Counted from the stretch's first letter, positions 8,932-16,874 are shown. The stretch: 64,000 nucleotides of DNA from Phocaeicola fibrisolvens (GCF_025567125.1 NZ_JAOQJI010000007.1:74609-138608); one strand, 5' to 3'. Program-made: numbers and translations. The notes: generated from the letters alone by a model not told the origin.

Positions 8932-8987
8932 AAAACGAGTTGCGCCCTTCTTCCTTCTGTGGGAAAAAGGGCGCAACTCGTTTTTTT
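8932..8987. terminator. Bidirectional terminator between DUF4293 and the YycJ-like gene
   Basis: A long stem, with AACGAGTTGCGCCCTT pairing with AAGGGCGCAACTCGTT, has T-runs on both outer sides: seven T on + and five T on -. It should stop both convergent transcripts. Confidence 0.9.
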
Positions 8988-9007
8988 GTTGTTTCTTGCT
9001 GGCGGCT

Positions 9008-9814
9008 TTAGTCAAAGACGTACATCTCGGAAGGGGTAGTGCGTCGCAGGGGAATCACTTCCACATCCTTTCCCACGGTGATGTTTTTCTGCCGGAAAGC
9101 CAGCTCCACCGTCTTGAAAGCCAGTTCCGGGTGGTTGTTGTCCTTGCTCAGGTGGCAGAGCCACAGGTATCTCAGTCCCTCGGGGAAATGGTTGCTCAGG
9201 TAGTCGGCCATTTCGTGGTTGCTCATGTGCCCGTTGGGTCCGGCGATGCGTTCCTTCAGGTGCTGTGGATAAGGACCCATTTTCAGCATGGTATCGTCGT
9301 AGTTGGCTTCCAGTATCAGGTAGTTGCTCTGCTGGATATAGCGTGCAGCCGTCGGGGTGATGTGGCCGATGTCGGTCAGGAAAGAGAAGGTCTTGTCGCC
9401 TGCCGTGATGCAGTAGCCCACGTTGTCGGTCCCATCGTGCGGCACTTCGAAGCAGGTGACGTGGAAGTCGCCCAGCGTGAAGCCTTCTTCTTTCTGGATG
9501 AAATGCGTGCGTTCCGGGCTCAGCCGTTCGGTCATGCAGTAACTGCGGCGCATGCCTTCGTGTATCTCGTGGGTAGCATAGACGGGGATGCCGTGCCGTT
9601 CTCCCAGGTGGCCGATTGCCTTGATGTGGTCGGCATGGTCGTGGGTGACGAGTACGGCCTGTATGCTTTCCAGGTGGAGCATGCGCTCCTTGAACACTTT
9701 CTTGAGGGTACGGATGCCGATGCCGGCATCGATTAATATGGCGGTGTGGTCGGTAGCCAGGTAGTAGCAGTTGCCGCTGCTTCCGCTTGCTAGACTCATG
9801 AATTGTACTTTCAT
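9008..9814 (-). CDS. Metallo-beta-lactamase-fold hydrolase, YycJ/WalJ type
   Basis: 268 residues with the metal-binding motif HDHADH at residues 58-63 and the opening MSLASGSSGNCYYL typical of the YycJ/WalJ branch. Downstream metal ligands are likely H125 (VPHDGTDNVG), the LTDIGH aspartate and the NGHMSNHE and LCHLS histidines. Members are predicted exonucleases or nucleic-acid phosphodiesterases in the cytoplasm; no signal peptide is seen. It is transcribed from its own promoter (9841-9871), placed right at the end of the uxaC terminator. Confidence 0.88.
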   Translation of the reverse strand: MKVQFMSLASGSSGNCYYLATDHTAILIDAGIGIRTLKKVFKERMLHLESIQAVLVTHDHADHIKAIGHLGERHGIPVYATHEIHEGMRRSYCMTERLSPERTHFIQKEEGFTLGDFHVTCFEVPHDGTDNVGYCITAGDKTFSFLTDIGHITPTAARYIQQSNYLILEANYDDTMLKMGPYPQHLKERIAGPNGHMSNHEMADYLSNHFPEGLRYLWLCHLSKDNNHPELAFKTVELAFRQKNITVGKDVEVIPLRRTTPSEMYVFD

Positions 9815-9840
9815 CTCTTTTCTTTTTTGCTAAAGGAACG

Positions 9841-9871
9841 CAAAGATACGGAAAAAAAGACAGAAATCAAA
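9841..9871 (-). promoter_or_regulatory. Promoter of the YycJ-like hydrolase gene
   Basis: On the - strand the order is TTTG (9871-9868), a 19-bp spacer, then TATCTTTG (9848-9841). Both boxes match the Bacteroidetes consensus, and the start codon is 26 bp downstream. The -33 box overlaps the T-rich tail of the uxaC terminator. Confidence 0.75.
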
Positions 9872-9899
9872 CAAGGCCGTTCCGAAAGGAACGGCCTTG
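9862..9899 (-). terminator. Terminator of uxaC
   Basis: The 10-bp perfect stem CAAGGCCGTT/AACGGCCTTG (9872-9881 and 9890-9899) closes an 8-nt loop. Read on the - strand it is followed by a T-rich tail. It stands 39 bp after the uxaC stop. Confidence 0.85.
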
Positions 9900-9938
9900 C
9901 AAAGGGTTTTTATGCGTTTTCTTGCTGAATGTGAAGGC

Positions 9939-11342
9939 TTAGAACTGGAAGAAGTTCTTGGCGTTGTAGTAGCTGATGTCTTCCACCATCTGCTGTACGC
10001 GCGGCATCTCACTGGCCGGAATTTCTCCGTTTTCCACGTCCTTGCCCAGCAGGTTGCAGAGCGTACGGCGGAAATATTCGTGACGCGGATAGGAGAGGAA
10101 CGAACGGGAGTCGGTGAGCATGCCCACAAAGCGGCTCAACAGTCCCAGCAGAGAGAGGGCGTTCATCTGTTTCTCCATGCCGTCTTTCTGGTCGAGGAAC
10201 CACCAGCCTGAACCGAACTGAATCTTGCCCGGTATCGTGCCGTCCTGGAAGTTGCCCAGCATGGTGGCAATCACTTCGTTGGCACAGGGGTTCAGGTTGT
10301 AGAGGATGGTCTTGGTCAGTTTGCCTTCCGTGTTCAGGCGGTCGAGGAATTTCGACATGGATTTGGCGGTGTTGAATTCACCGATGGAGTCGAAACCGGT
10401 GTCGGGACCGAGCAGCTTGAACATCTTCGTGTTGTTGTTGCGGATGGCGCCGTAGTGGTACTGCTGTGTCCAGCCCGTCTCATAGTCCATTTCGCCGAAT
10501 ACCACCAGCATGGCCGACTTGAACTTCAGGATTTCTTCATGGGTCAGTGGAGTGTCGCCATATACCTTGTTGAAGATGGCGCGGATTTCAGCATCCGTAT
10601 AGTCTTCCGCATAGAACTCTTCGATGCCGTGGTCGGACAGCTTGCAGCCTTGTGCGGCAAAGAATTCATGACGCTTGCGCAGGGCCTCCACCATGTCGTC
10701 GAAGCAGGAGATGCTGACACCGCTCACTTCACTCAGTTTTTCCACGTAAGCACGGAAGTCGGCCGGCACTTCCACGGCCATGGCCTTGTCCGGACGCCAG
10801 GTAGGCAGCATCTTGATTTCAAAACCGCTTTCACGGGTAGCGATGTGGTATTCCAGTGAATCCACCGGGTCGTCGGTAGTACATACCGTTTCCACGTGGT
10901 AACGGCGCATCAGGTTGCGGGCGGAATATTCCGGAGTAGCCAGTTTGGCATTGCATTCGTCAAAGATTTCGCGGGCCGTAGACGGATTCAGAATCTTGTC
11001 GATGCCGAAAGCCGTTTTCAGTTCCAGGTGCGTCCAGTGGTACAACGGGTTACGGAGTGTGTAAGGAACCGTCTCGGCCCATTTTTCAAATTTCTCCCAG
11101 TCGGATGCATCGCCGGTGCAGTAGCGTTCGGCCACGCCGTTGCTTCGCATGGCACGCCATTTATAATGGTCGCCTCCCAGCCAGATTTCGGTGATAGAAT
11201 TGAACCGGTAGTCGTCGGCCACCATTTTCGGGCTCAGGTGACAGTGATAGTCGATAATCGGCATTTTGGCCGCATGGTTGTGGTATAGTTCCTGTGCGGT
11301 TTCTGTTTGCAGCAGGAAGTTCTCGTCCATAAATTTTTTCAT
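9939..11342 (-). CDS. uxaC: Uronate (glucuronate/galacturonate) isomerase
   Basis: 467 residues, the usual length. It converts D-glucuronate to D-fructuronate and D-galacturonate to D-tagaturonate, the first cytoplasmic step of hexuronate breakdown. Family features include the N-terminal metal-binding HCHLSP (residues 33-38 in PIIDYHCHLSP), the TDDPVDSLEYH segment, the C-terminal GSGWWFLDQKDGM and the final SYPRHEYFRRTLCNLLG. It is divergent from uxaB with a 298-bp shared regulatory region, so the two probably respond to the same uronate signal. Confidence 0.96.
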   Translation of the reverse strand: MKKFMDENFLLQTETAQELYHNHAAKMPIIDYHCHLSPKMVADDYRFNSITEIWLGGDHYKWRAMRSNGVAERYCTGDASDWEKFEKWAETVPYTLRNPLYHWTHLELKTAFGIDKILNPSTAREIFDECNAKLATPEYSARNLMRRYHVETVCTTDDPVDSLEYHIATRESGFEIKMLPTWRPDKAMAVEVPADFRAYVEKLSEVSGVSISCFDDMVEALRKRHEFFAAQGCKLSDHGIEEFYAEDYTDAEIRAIFNKVYGDTPLTHEEILKFKSAMLVVFGEMDYETGWTQQYHYGAIRNNNTKMFKLLGPDTGFDSIGEFNTAKSMSKFLDRLNTEGKLTKTILYNLNPCANEVIATMLGNFQDGTIPGKIQFGSGWWFLDQKDGMEKQMNALSLLGLLSRFVGMLTDSRSFLSYPRHEYFRRTLCNLLGKDVENGEIPASEMPRVQQMVEDISYYNAKNFFQF

Positions 11343-11447
11343 GACAGAATGTGTTTTTAATATTTGTAGAATTGTCTTATACAGTAAGGTTACAATTTAT
11401 TTATGTTGGGAAATATAAAATATCGATTGTCTTCCCGTTATCGAACA

Positions 11448-11478
11448 CGAAAGTAGAAATTTTCTTTGGAATAACAAA
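11448..11478 (-). promoter_or_regulatory. Candidate promoter of uxaC
   Basis: On the - strand TTTG (11478-11475) is followed by a 19-bp spacer and TACTTTCG (11455-11448), which has one mismatch to TAnnTTTG. It overlaps the uxaB promoter on the other strand. The uxaC leader would be about 100 nt. Confidence 0.45.
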
Positions 11479-11494
11479 ATATTTATTACCTTTG
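11465..11494 (+). promoter_or_regulatory. Promoter of uxaB
   Basis: TTTG at 11465-11468, an 18-bp spacer and TACCTTTG at 11487-11494 form a close match to the Bacteroidetes promoter. The untranslated leader would be about 140 nt. Just upstream, TATCGA occurs twice (11421-11426 and 11440-11445), a possible regulator site. Confidence 0.75.
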
Positions 11495-11640
11495 CAACAC
11501 TCATTTATGAAGATTTATCTCGCGAAAGTAAATGTAATCCTTTGAAAAACACCAGGTTGCCTGTGCGTAGGAAAAACTTTTGCACGACGGATTCCCGTAA
11601 ATGGGCGACAGAACAACATTTTTGTGATTAAAGAAATAGT

Positions 11641-13080
11641 ATGAAAGCATTGAACAAAGAGACCGCCAGAAAGACGGTCCGTCCGGAAAGAATCATCCAG
11701 TTTGGAGAGGGGAATTTCCTCCGTGCGTTCGTGGACTGGATTATTTACAACATGAACGAAAAAGCCGATTTCAACAGCAGTGTAGTAGTGGTACAGCCCA
11801 TCGAGAAGGGAATGATTGACAAGCTGAACGCCCAGGATTGCCTGTATCATGTCAACCTGCAGGGACTGGAAAAGGGAGAGGCCGTGAACAGTCTGACGAT
11901 GATTGACGTCATCAGCCGTGCCTTGAATCCGTACCACCAGTTCTCGGATTTCCTGAAACTGGCCGAACAACCCGAGATGCGTTTCGTGATTTCCAATACG
12001 ACGGAGGCGGGCATTGCTTTCGATCCTTCCTGCAAGCTCGACGACGCGCCGGCTTCATCCTATCCCGGCAAACTGACGCAGCTATTGTATCACCGCTATC
12101 AGACTTTCCAGGGCGATATGTCGAAGGGACTGATTATTTTCCCGTGCGAGCTGATTTTCCTGAACGGGCACAAGCTGAAGGAAACCATCTACCAGTACAT
12201 CGAACTCTGGAACCTGGGCGACGGCTTCAAAAACTGGTTTGAAAAGGCTTGCGGCGTATATGCCACGCTGGTCGACCGTATCGTTCCGGGATTTCCGCGC
12301 AAGGACATCGACGCCATCAAGGAAAAGTTGCAGTATGACGACAACATGGTGGTACAAGCCGAAATCTTCCACTTGTGGGTTATCGAGGCGCCGAAGGAAG
12401 TGGCTGCCGAATTCCCTGCTGACAAGGCCGGACTGAACGTGCTGTTCGTACCGTCGGAAGCACCGTACCACGAACGGAAGGTAACCTTGCTGAACGGTCT
12501 GCATACCGTACTCTCTCCGGTGGCATACCTTTCCGGCATCAACATCGTGCGCGATGCCTGCCAGCATCCGGTGGTCGGCAAGTTCATCCATAAGGTGATG
12601 TTCGACGAACTGATGGAAACCTTGAACCTGCCGAAAGAGGAACTGGAGAAATTTGCTCACGACGTGCTGGAACGCTTCAACAATCCGTTTGTAGACCATC
12701 AGGTGACTTCCATCATGCTGAACTCCTTCCCGAAATACCAGACCCGTGACCTGCCCGGACTGAAAACGTACTTGCAGCGTAAGGGCAAACTGCCCGAAGG
12801 ACTGGTACTGGGACTGGCGGCCATCATCACTTACTATAAAGGAGGCGTACGTGCCGACGGGGCTGAAATCGTTCCCAACGACGCACCGGAAATTATGGAC
12901 TTGCTGAAACAGTTGTGGGCTACGGGCGATACGGCCAAGATTGCGGAAGGTGTGCTGGGGGCCACTTCTATCTGGGGCGAAGACCTGAACCTGATTCCGG
13001 GATTGGCAGAAGCCGTGGAGAAAGACCTCGACAGCATTCAGGAAAAGGGTATGCTGGAAACCGTAAAGGCTATTCTTTGA
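11641..13080 (+). CDS. uxaB: Tagaturonate reductase (altronate oxidoreductase)
   Basis: 479 residues. It reduces D-tagaturonate to D-altronate with NADH, the step after UxaC in galacturonate breakdown. It belongs to the polyol-specific long-chain dehydrogenase family. The dinucleotide-binding start reads RIIQFGEGNFLRAFVDWII (a Rossmann GxGxFhRaf pattern), and the signature KVTLLNGLHTVLSP sits in the second domain with the conserved Lys and His. Length and ends are normal. The leader of about 140 nt has no start codon in a good context before 11641. Confidence 0.94.
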   Translation: MKALNKETARKTVRPERIIQFGEGNFLRAFVDWIIYNMNEKADFNSSVVVVQPIEKGMIDKLNAQDCLYHVNLQGLEKGEAVNSLTMIDVISRALNPYHQFSDFLKLAEQPEMRFVISNTTEAGIAFDPSCKLDDAPASSYPGKLTQLLYHRYQTFQGDMSKGLIIFPCELIFLNGHKLKETIYQYIELWNLGDGFKNWFEKACGVYATLVDRIVPGFPRKDIDAIKEKLQYDDNMVVQAEIFHLWVIEAPKEVAAEFPADKAGLNVLFVPSEAPYHERKVTLLNGLHTVLSPVAYLSGINIVRDACQHPVVGKFIHKVMFDELMETLNLPKEELEKFAHDVLERFNNPFVDHQVTSIMLNSFPKYQTRDLPGLKTYLQRKGKLPEGLVLGLAAIITYYKGGVRADGAEIVPNDAPEIMDLLKQLWATGDTAKIAEGVLGATSIWGEDLNLIPGLAEAVEKDLDSIQEKGMLETVKAIL

Positions 13081-13111
13081 CAATTAATTGTTAGAATTCC
13101 ATATCCATCTG

Positions 13112-13154
13112 ACGGGAGAAAAGCGTTTTTCGGACGTTTTCCTCCCGTTTTGCT
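13112..13154 (+). terminator. Terminator of uxaB
   Basis: ACGGGAG...CG pairs with CG...CTCCCGT with a weak middle, followed by TTTTGCTTG. It starts 31 bp after the uxaB stop. Confidence 0.65.
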
Positions 13155-13214
13155 TGTATAAACTTGCATTTTTGATTCTTTTTGTTTATCTTGCCTTTCA
13201 AAGAGGAGGCAGAC

Positions 13215-14003
13215 ATGGAAATTACCGCACAAGTACAAAAGGAATTGGAACTTTTCAACCGTGGGCGCACGCGTGACAATGGAGCCTATCTTATCAGCAT
13301 GGCGACCGAGTATCGCCCGTATTATGCGCTGTGGCGCGAATTTCTTTCTCCTCCGTCCTATCTCTTTGTCCGTACGCTGGGCGTGACGCTGGATGTCGCT
13401 TCGGCCCGTGCCTTCTCGATGTTGCAGAATTGTAATGTGAAGTTGGAGATGGCCGACAATGAACGGTTTGAACCGTATTATGGCAACCTGGACGACCTGA
13501 TGCCTTTCGGCAAATACAAAGGAAAGCACCTGGCAGAGATTTATTACATCGACCCTTCGTATATGCTTTGGTTGGCCAACAAGTTTGAGCCGCACAATCC
13601 GCGGTACGAACGCATGGTGGAGCTGGCCAAACGTTTTGCCGTGGTACATTTTGAACTGACCGTGCGCAAGCCGCGCATTGCTTCCGTCAGTCGGTTTGTG
13701 CGGGAGGTGGGCGATACGTTGAAAGATTTGCAGGTGACGGTGCTTCACGTGCGGTTGCAGGTAGATACTTATAAACCTGATTTTTTTGTCGACCAGAACG
13801 TGCTGGCGGCCGACCGCGACGGCAACCGTTTCACGTTTCTTGTCAAGGCCCGTGCCCGTAGCTTGAGTCCCAATGTGCTGAGTTGTCGCAGCCGGGCGAT
13901 TGAGCCGCAACAGTTCCTGCATCTGCTGTCGGCCAAGGTGATGTCGCACTATGAATCACATGGGGTACGCTATACCCGGCTGGGATATGTGAAACTGGCG
14001 TGA
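13215..14003 (+). CDS. Protein with an exodeoxyribonuclease X C-terminal-like domain
   Basis: 262 residues, no signal peptide. The start at 13215 has an unusually good Shine-Dalgarno run (AGAGGAGG) eight bases upstream. Residues 94-125, DDLMPFGKYKGKHLAEIYYIDPSYMLWLANK, match the small C-terminal module of exodeoxyribonuclease X (PFGKYKG...PxYLxWL), but no DEDD exonuclease domain precedes it. The rest (about 1-90 and 130-262) is not recognised; it is basic and arginine-rich, fitting a nucleic-acid-binding role. The 3' end overlaps convergent folK by 34 bp. Function is unknown. Confidence 0.8.
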   Translation: MEITAQVQKELELFNRGRTRDNGAYLISMATEYRPYYALWREFLSPPSYLFVRTLGVTLDVASARAFSMLQNCNVKLEMADNERFEPYYGNLDDLMPFGKYKGKHLAEIYYIDPSYMLWLANKFEPHNPRYERMVELAKRFAVVHFELTVRKPRIASVSRFVREVGDTLKDLQVTVLHVRLQVDTYKPDFFVDQNVLAADRDGNRFTFLVKARARSLSPNVLSCRSRAIEPQQFLHLLSAKVMSHYESHGVRYTRLGYVKLA

Positions 14004-14377
14004 AGGAAGGCCCGGCGTACGTATTCTTTTTTCAAGTCCAAGGGTTTGAGCACCTGCTGGTCGTAGGTCAGCAAGTCGATGTCGAGAGGGATGCGTCCTT
14101 CCTCCTTGCTTTGGGGTGTCCGGCCGTTGGTCTGTTCGATTTCTTTCAGTAAACTCCGTACTTCCGTCATGGCCAGTGAGGTATGAATACGGGCCGCCCG
14201 GTTCAGAAACGGTTGCGGGTTGCTTATCCTTTCCGGTTGTGTCTCCACGATTTCCCCCCATTCAATTCCCGGGAAAAGCCGTTGCAGCGACTCTTCCGCA
14301 TTCTTCAGGTGAAGCCGGGCGTCCAGGTTGGAGCCCATGCAGAGCAGACACGTATGAGATATATTAGTTTCTGGCAT
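13970..14377 (-). CDS. folK: 2-amino-4-hydroxy-6-hydroxymethyldihydropteridine pyrophosphokinase
   Basis: Transfers pyrophosphate from ATP to 6-hydroxymethyl-7,8-dihydropterin in folate synthesis. 135 residues, shorter than the 159-residue E. coli enzyme but within what Bacteroidetes copies show. The nucleotide/pterin motifs are visible: CMGSNLDARLHLKNAEESL near the start, the NRAARIHTSL strand, and RIPLDIDLLTYDQQVL, which carries the metal-binding Asp pair (family pattern DLDIL). The C-terminal helix with HASFTYPSRV is truncated relative to larger homologues. It overlaps the 3' end of the convergent gene at 13215. Confidence 0.88.
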   Translation of the reverse strand: MPETNISHTCLLCMGSNLDARLHLKNAEESLQRLFPGIEWGEIVETQPERISNPQPFLNRAARIHTSLAMTEVRSLLKEIEQTNGRTPQSKEEGRIPLDIDLLTYDQQVLKPLDLKKEYVRRAFLHASFTYPSRV

Positions 14378-14399
14378 GACGGGTAGGTTTAAAAGAAAT

Positions 14400-14449
14400 C
14401 CTCATTTTCCCTTTTTTAGAATCGGAGCAAAGGTAGGGAAAAATGAGGG
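14400..14449 (-). terminator. Terminator-like hairpin of the DMT transporter gene with an embedded folK promoter
   Basis: Arms CTCATTTTCCC (14401-14411) and GGGAAAAATGAG (14436-14447) pair on the - strand and are followed by a T-rich stretch. In the loop, on the - strand, TACCTTTG (14435-14428) matches the -7 box, about 50 bp before the folK start. No matching -33 TTTG was seen. Confidence 0.5.
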
Positions 14450-14471
14450 AATATGCGAATGAAAAAGACGT

Positions 14472-15425
14472 TTACGAATTTTCTTCTGCAGATTGCGCTT
14501 GCTGATAGGCTTCCATTTCCTTCCGGCTGCGGCTGGAAGTAACCAGATAAACCCCACCGAAAATCAGTACCACGGCAATGATTTTCGTCAGGTTGAAGGA
14601 ATCCATGCCCCAGCATACGGCTACGATGCAGGCTACCAGTGGCTGGATGTAGTTGTACATGCCGGCTACCGTCGGACGGAGGTTTTTCTGGCCCACCACA
14701 ATCAGCATGTAACTGATGAAGGTGGCCCCTACCACGATGAAGATAAGGCTGCCGATTTCAGTGGCCTGCAGTCCGGCCCAGTCGGCATTCATCAGGTCGC
14801 GGGCCGAGAAGGGGAGTGTGCAGATGAAGGAATAGGTGAACATCCACTTCATGATGGTGATGAGCGAATATTTGTTTACGAAGTCCTTGAAGCGCACGAT
14901 GTAGAAGGCATAGCAGAACTGGGCGAACAACACCAGCAAATCTCCCCAGATGGCCGTGTGGCTGGCAGAAGAAGCAGCCGGCTGGTTCTGACTGCTTCCC
15001 AGGATAAGCAGCAAGGCACCTCCCGCACCGCAGGCAATACCCAGCACCTTCTTTCCGGTAATCGGTTCTTTCAGGATAAAGGCAGCCAGTACCATGGCCC
15101 AGAGCGGCATGCTTGTAGTGATGATGGACGCATCGCCCGGCGAGCTCAGGCTCACGCCGAAAATAAACGAACCCTGATTGAACACGATGGCAAACAGGGA
15201 AGCGAAAAACAGCGTAATCAAGTCCTTGTGGTTCACGTGCTCCGGTTTTTGAAACAGGGAGGCAATCCAGAACAATACCATGGCTCCTCCGATACGCAAG
15301 TCCGTAACGACCAGCGGTGTGACGGCCCCTCCGGCCATCAGCAGTTTGGACATGGGCGACATCAGCCCCCACATTGTATTGGCTCCCAGCATGGAAGCAT
15401 GTCCTTTCCAGCTAAATTTTTCCAT
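14472..15425 (-). CDS. EamA/DMT family transporter
   Basis: 317 residues with about ten transmembrane helices in two EamA repeats (roughly residues 10-150 and 170-300), the drug/metabolite transporter fold. Such proteins usually export metabolites or amino acids, and the substrate cannot be told from sequence. The second repeat contains GATFISYMLIVVGQKNLRPTVAGMYNYIQPLVA, typical of EamA. It is divergent from the AraC gene at 15511, which could regulate it: their -7 boxes lie 24 bp apart. Confidence 0.88.
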   Translation of the reverse strand: MEKFSWKGHASMLGANTMWGLMSPMSKLLMAGGAVTPLVVTDLRIGGAMVLFWIASLFQKPEHVNHKDLITLFFASLFAIVFNQGSFIFGVSLSSPGDASIITTSMPLWAMVLAAFILKEPITGKKVLGIACGAGGALLLILGSSQNQPAASSASHTAIWGDLLVLFAQFCYAFYIVRFKDFVNKYSLITIMKWMFTYSFICTLPFSARDLMNADWAGLQATEIGSLIFIVVGATFISYMLIVVGQKNLRPTVAGMYNYIQPLVACIVAVCWGMDSFNLTKIIAVVLIFGGVYLVTSSRSRKEMEAYQQAQSAEENS

Positions 15426-15460
15426 ATAGTCTGTGTCTTAATTATTTTCAAAAAACGCTG

Positions 15461-15468
15461 CAAAGTTA
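15461..15468 (-). promoter_or_regulatory. -7 box of the DMT transporter gene
   Basis: On the - strand TAACTTTG matches TAnnTTTG, 36 bp before the start codon. No good -33 element was seen. Confidence 0.55.
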
Positions 15469-15492
15469 GGAAGGAGTGAGGGATTAATATTG

Positions 15493-15500
15493 TATTTTTG
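15493..15500 (+). promoter_or_regulatory. -7 box of the AraC regulator gene
   Basis: TATTTTTG matches TAnnTTTG and ends only 10 bp before the ATG at 15511. The mRNA would therefore be nearly leaderless, or translation begins at the second ATG (15526). Confidence 0.5.
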
Positions 15501-15510
15501 TGCTATAATC

Positions 15511-16371
15511 ATGAAGAATACGACTATGTGGAAGGAAAATCTGTATCAGCAGGTGGAGATTCTTTTGAGGGAGCACGATGAATTTCCAATCGGGGAGCAC
15601 CAGCATTCGTTTTTTGAGATGGCCTATATCCTGGAGGGGAGCGGCACTTTCTGTGCCCATACGGTGGGCAGCGAGCGGGAGTGTCATACCTACGAGGCGG
15701 GCGACCTCTTCCTGATTCCACCCAGCCGGATACACGTGTACACCATCCGCACGCACAGCCGTTATGTGTTTATCCGTTTCACGGAGAATTATGTGTTCGA
15801 CAGCATCGGCCACTACGTGGGGCGCGCGCTCGAGGTGCAGTCGGGGTTCCGGATGCAGCCGGCTCAGGCCGACCGGGAGGCCATCCGTCGGCTCATGGAA
15901 CTGCTGGTGGAAGAAGCCTCCGGCAAGCGTGCCTTGTCCGAGATGCTGTTGTCGAACTATGTGAACAGCCTTATCCTGCTGGCTGCCAGGGGACTGGATG
16001 CCACGGAAACGGGAGTGGGACCCGAAGGTGACAAGGCCCGGAACCTGCTGCTTTACATCGAGCAGCACATCGACCAGCCCGATGAGCTCCGTCTGGAAGC
16101 GCTGGCCGCCCGCTTTCAGTTGTCGCCCACCTACATCGGACGTTTCTTCAAGCGGAATTTCGGGGAGGATTTCCGGCTTTATGTTTCCAAAAACCGTCTG
16201 AAGCGCGTGGAGGAGTTGCTTACGGGCACCCGCATGAGTGTGAAGGAGATAGCCAGCCGGATGGGATACATCGACTCCTGCTACCTGAACAAGCTTTTCC
16301 GGCAGCACCACGGGATGACGCCCATGGACTACCGGAAAGCACATGCCAAGCCGAATCGGGAAGACTTCTGA
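15511..16371 (+). CDS. AraC family transcriptional regulator with cupin sensor domain
   Basis: 286 residues. The N-terminal half (about 1-150) is a cupin-type ligand-binding domain; HQHSFFEMAYILEGSGTF and YEAGDLFLIPPSRIHVY are typical. Two helix-turn-helix motifs follow in the C-terminal 100 residues (LRLEALAARFQLSPTYIGRFFKRNFGEDF and VKEIASRMGYIDSCYLNKLFRQHHG). AraC proteins of this shape usually sense a sugar or related metabolite. It is divergent from the DMT transporter gene, its likely target. The start could be 15511 or 15526. Confidence 0.92.
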   Translation: MKNTTMWKENLYQQVEILLREHDEFPIGEHQHSFFEMAYILEGSGTFCAHTVGSERECHTYEAGDLFLIPPSRIHVYTIRTHSRYVFIRFTENYVFDSIGHYVGRALEVQSGFRMQPAQADREAIRRLMELLVEEASGKRALSEMLLSNYVNSLILLAARGLDATETGVGPEGDKARNLLLYIEQHIDQPDELRLEALAARFQLSPTYIGRFFKRNFGEDFRLYVSKNRLKRVEELLTGTRMSVKEIASRMGYIDSCYLNKLFRQHHGMTPMDYRKAHAKPNREDF

Positions 16372-16459
16372 CAGCGGATGAGGCGCGTGACCGCATTGGG
16401 GAGGAGAAGAAGCAGATTAGGATACACCGAAATTTTTGTGATAAAATCGAGGCAGATAC

Positions 16460-16489
16460 TTGTTACAATAAAAAATATGCTTATTTTTG
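16460..16489 (+). promoter_or_regulatory. Candidate main promoter of the exopolysaccharide locus
   Basis: TTG at 16460-16462, a 19-bp spacer and TATTTTTG at 16482-16489 match the Bacteroidetes promoter. Transcription would begin near 16496, giving a leader of about 400 nt before upxY. Confidence 0.6.
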
Positions 16490-16665
16490 CAAATAGATAA
16501 AATCTTGTAATGGGGAGATGTGCGATGCAACACTTTTGCAGAAGGCAGCTCACGGGGAACATTATAAGAAGGGGAAGTCCTGAAAGCCGGTCCTTTGGCG
16601 ACGGGCAAAAAAGACAAACATGCAAGAATGCGTAGATTAACTTTAAAATCATACGTAAATCGCTT

Positions 16666-16699
16666 ATTCTCAATAGAATATCACTGTTGAGAAGAACTA
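16666..16699 (+). repeat. 34-bp palindromic element, copy 1
   Basis: An element with inverted arms TTCTCAA and TTGAGAA about 13 bp apart, ending GAAGAACTA. It aligns without gaps to copy 2 at 16841-16874 with 26 of 34 positions identical by hand count, in direct orientation and 175 bp apart start to start. Confidence 0.6.
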
Positions 16700-16712
16700 G
16701 AGGTATATCCTC

Positions 16713-16741
16713 TTGACTTTTCAGGCAATTTAATTTATTAT
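16713..16741 (+). promoter_or_regulatory. E. coli-like promoter pattern between the two repeats
   Basis: TTGACT at 16713-16718, a 17-bp spacer and TATTAT at 16736-16741. This resembles the classical sigma-70 consensus rather than the Bacteroidetes one, so its activity in this host is doubtful. Confidence 0.3.
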
Positions 16742-16806
16742 GCAACTTTGCAGGCAGGGGAGTGACATGTACTTCCGTGTCGGATAATTATATACGGGGA
16801 AGACGT

Positions 16807-16825
16807 GTACTTTTTTAAAAAGTAC
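16807..16825 (+). promoter_or_regulatory. Poly-T palindrome in the upxY leader
   Basis: GTACTTTTTTAAAAAGTAC is a perfect 19-bp palindrome around a central T, preceded by a weaker pairing of CTTCCGT with ACGGGGAAG. It may be part of a pause or termination structure on which UpxY acts. The AT-rich stem makes a free-standing terminator unlikely. Confidence 0.35.
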
Positions 16826-16840
16826 CGTTGTAATTTATTG

Positions 16841-16874
16841 GTTCTCAAAAAGATACTCTGTTTGAGAAGAACTA
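16841..16874 (+). repeat. 34-bp palindromic element, copy 2
   Basis: Arms TTCTCAAA and TTTGAGAA flank an 11-bp centre, and the element ends GAAGAACTA like copy 1. It lies 20 bp before the upxY start codon, so any bound protein or RNA structure would affect the start of the operon. Confidence 0.6.
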
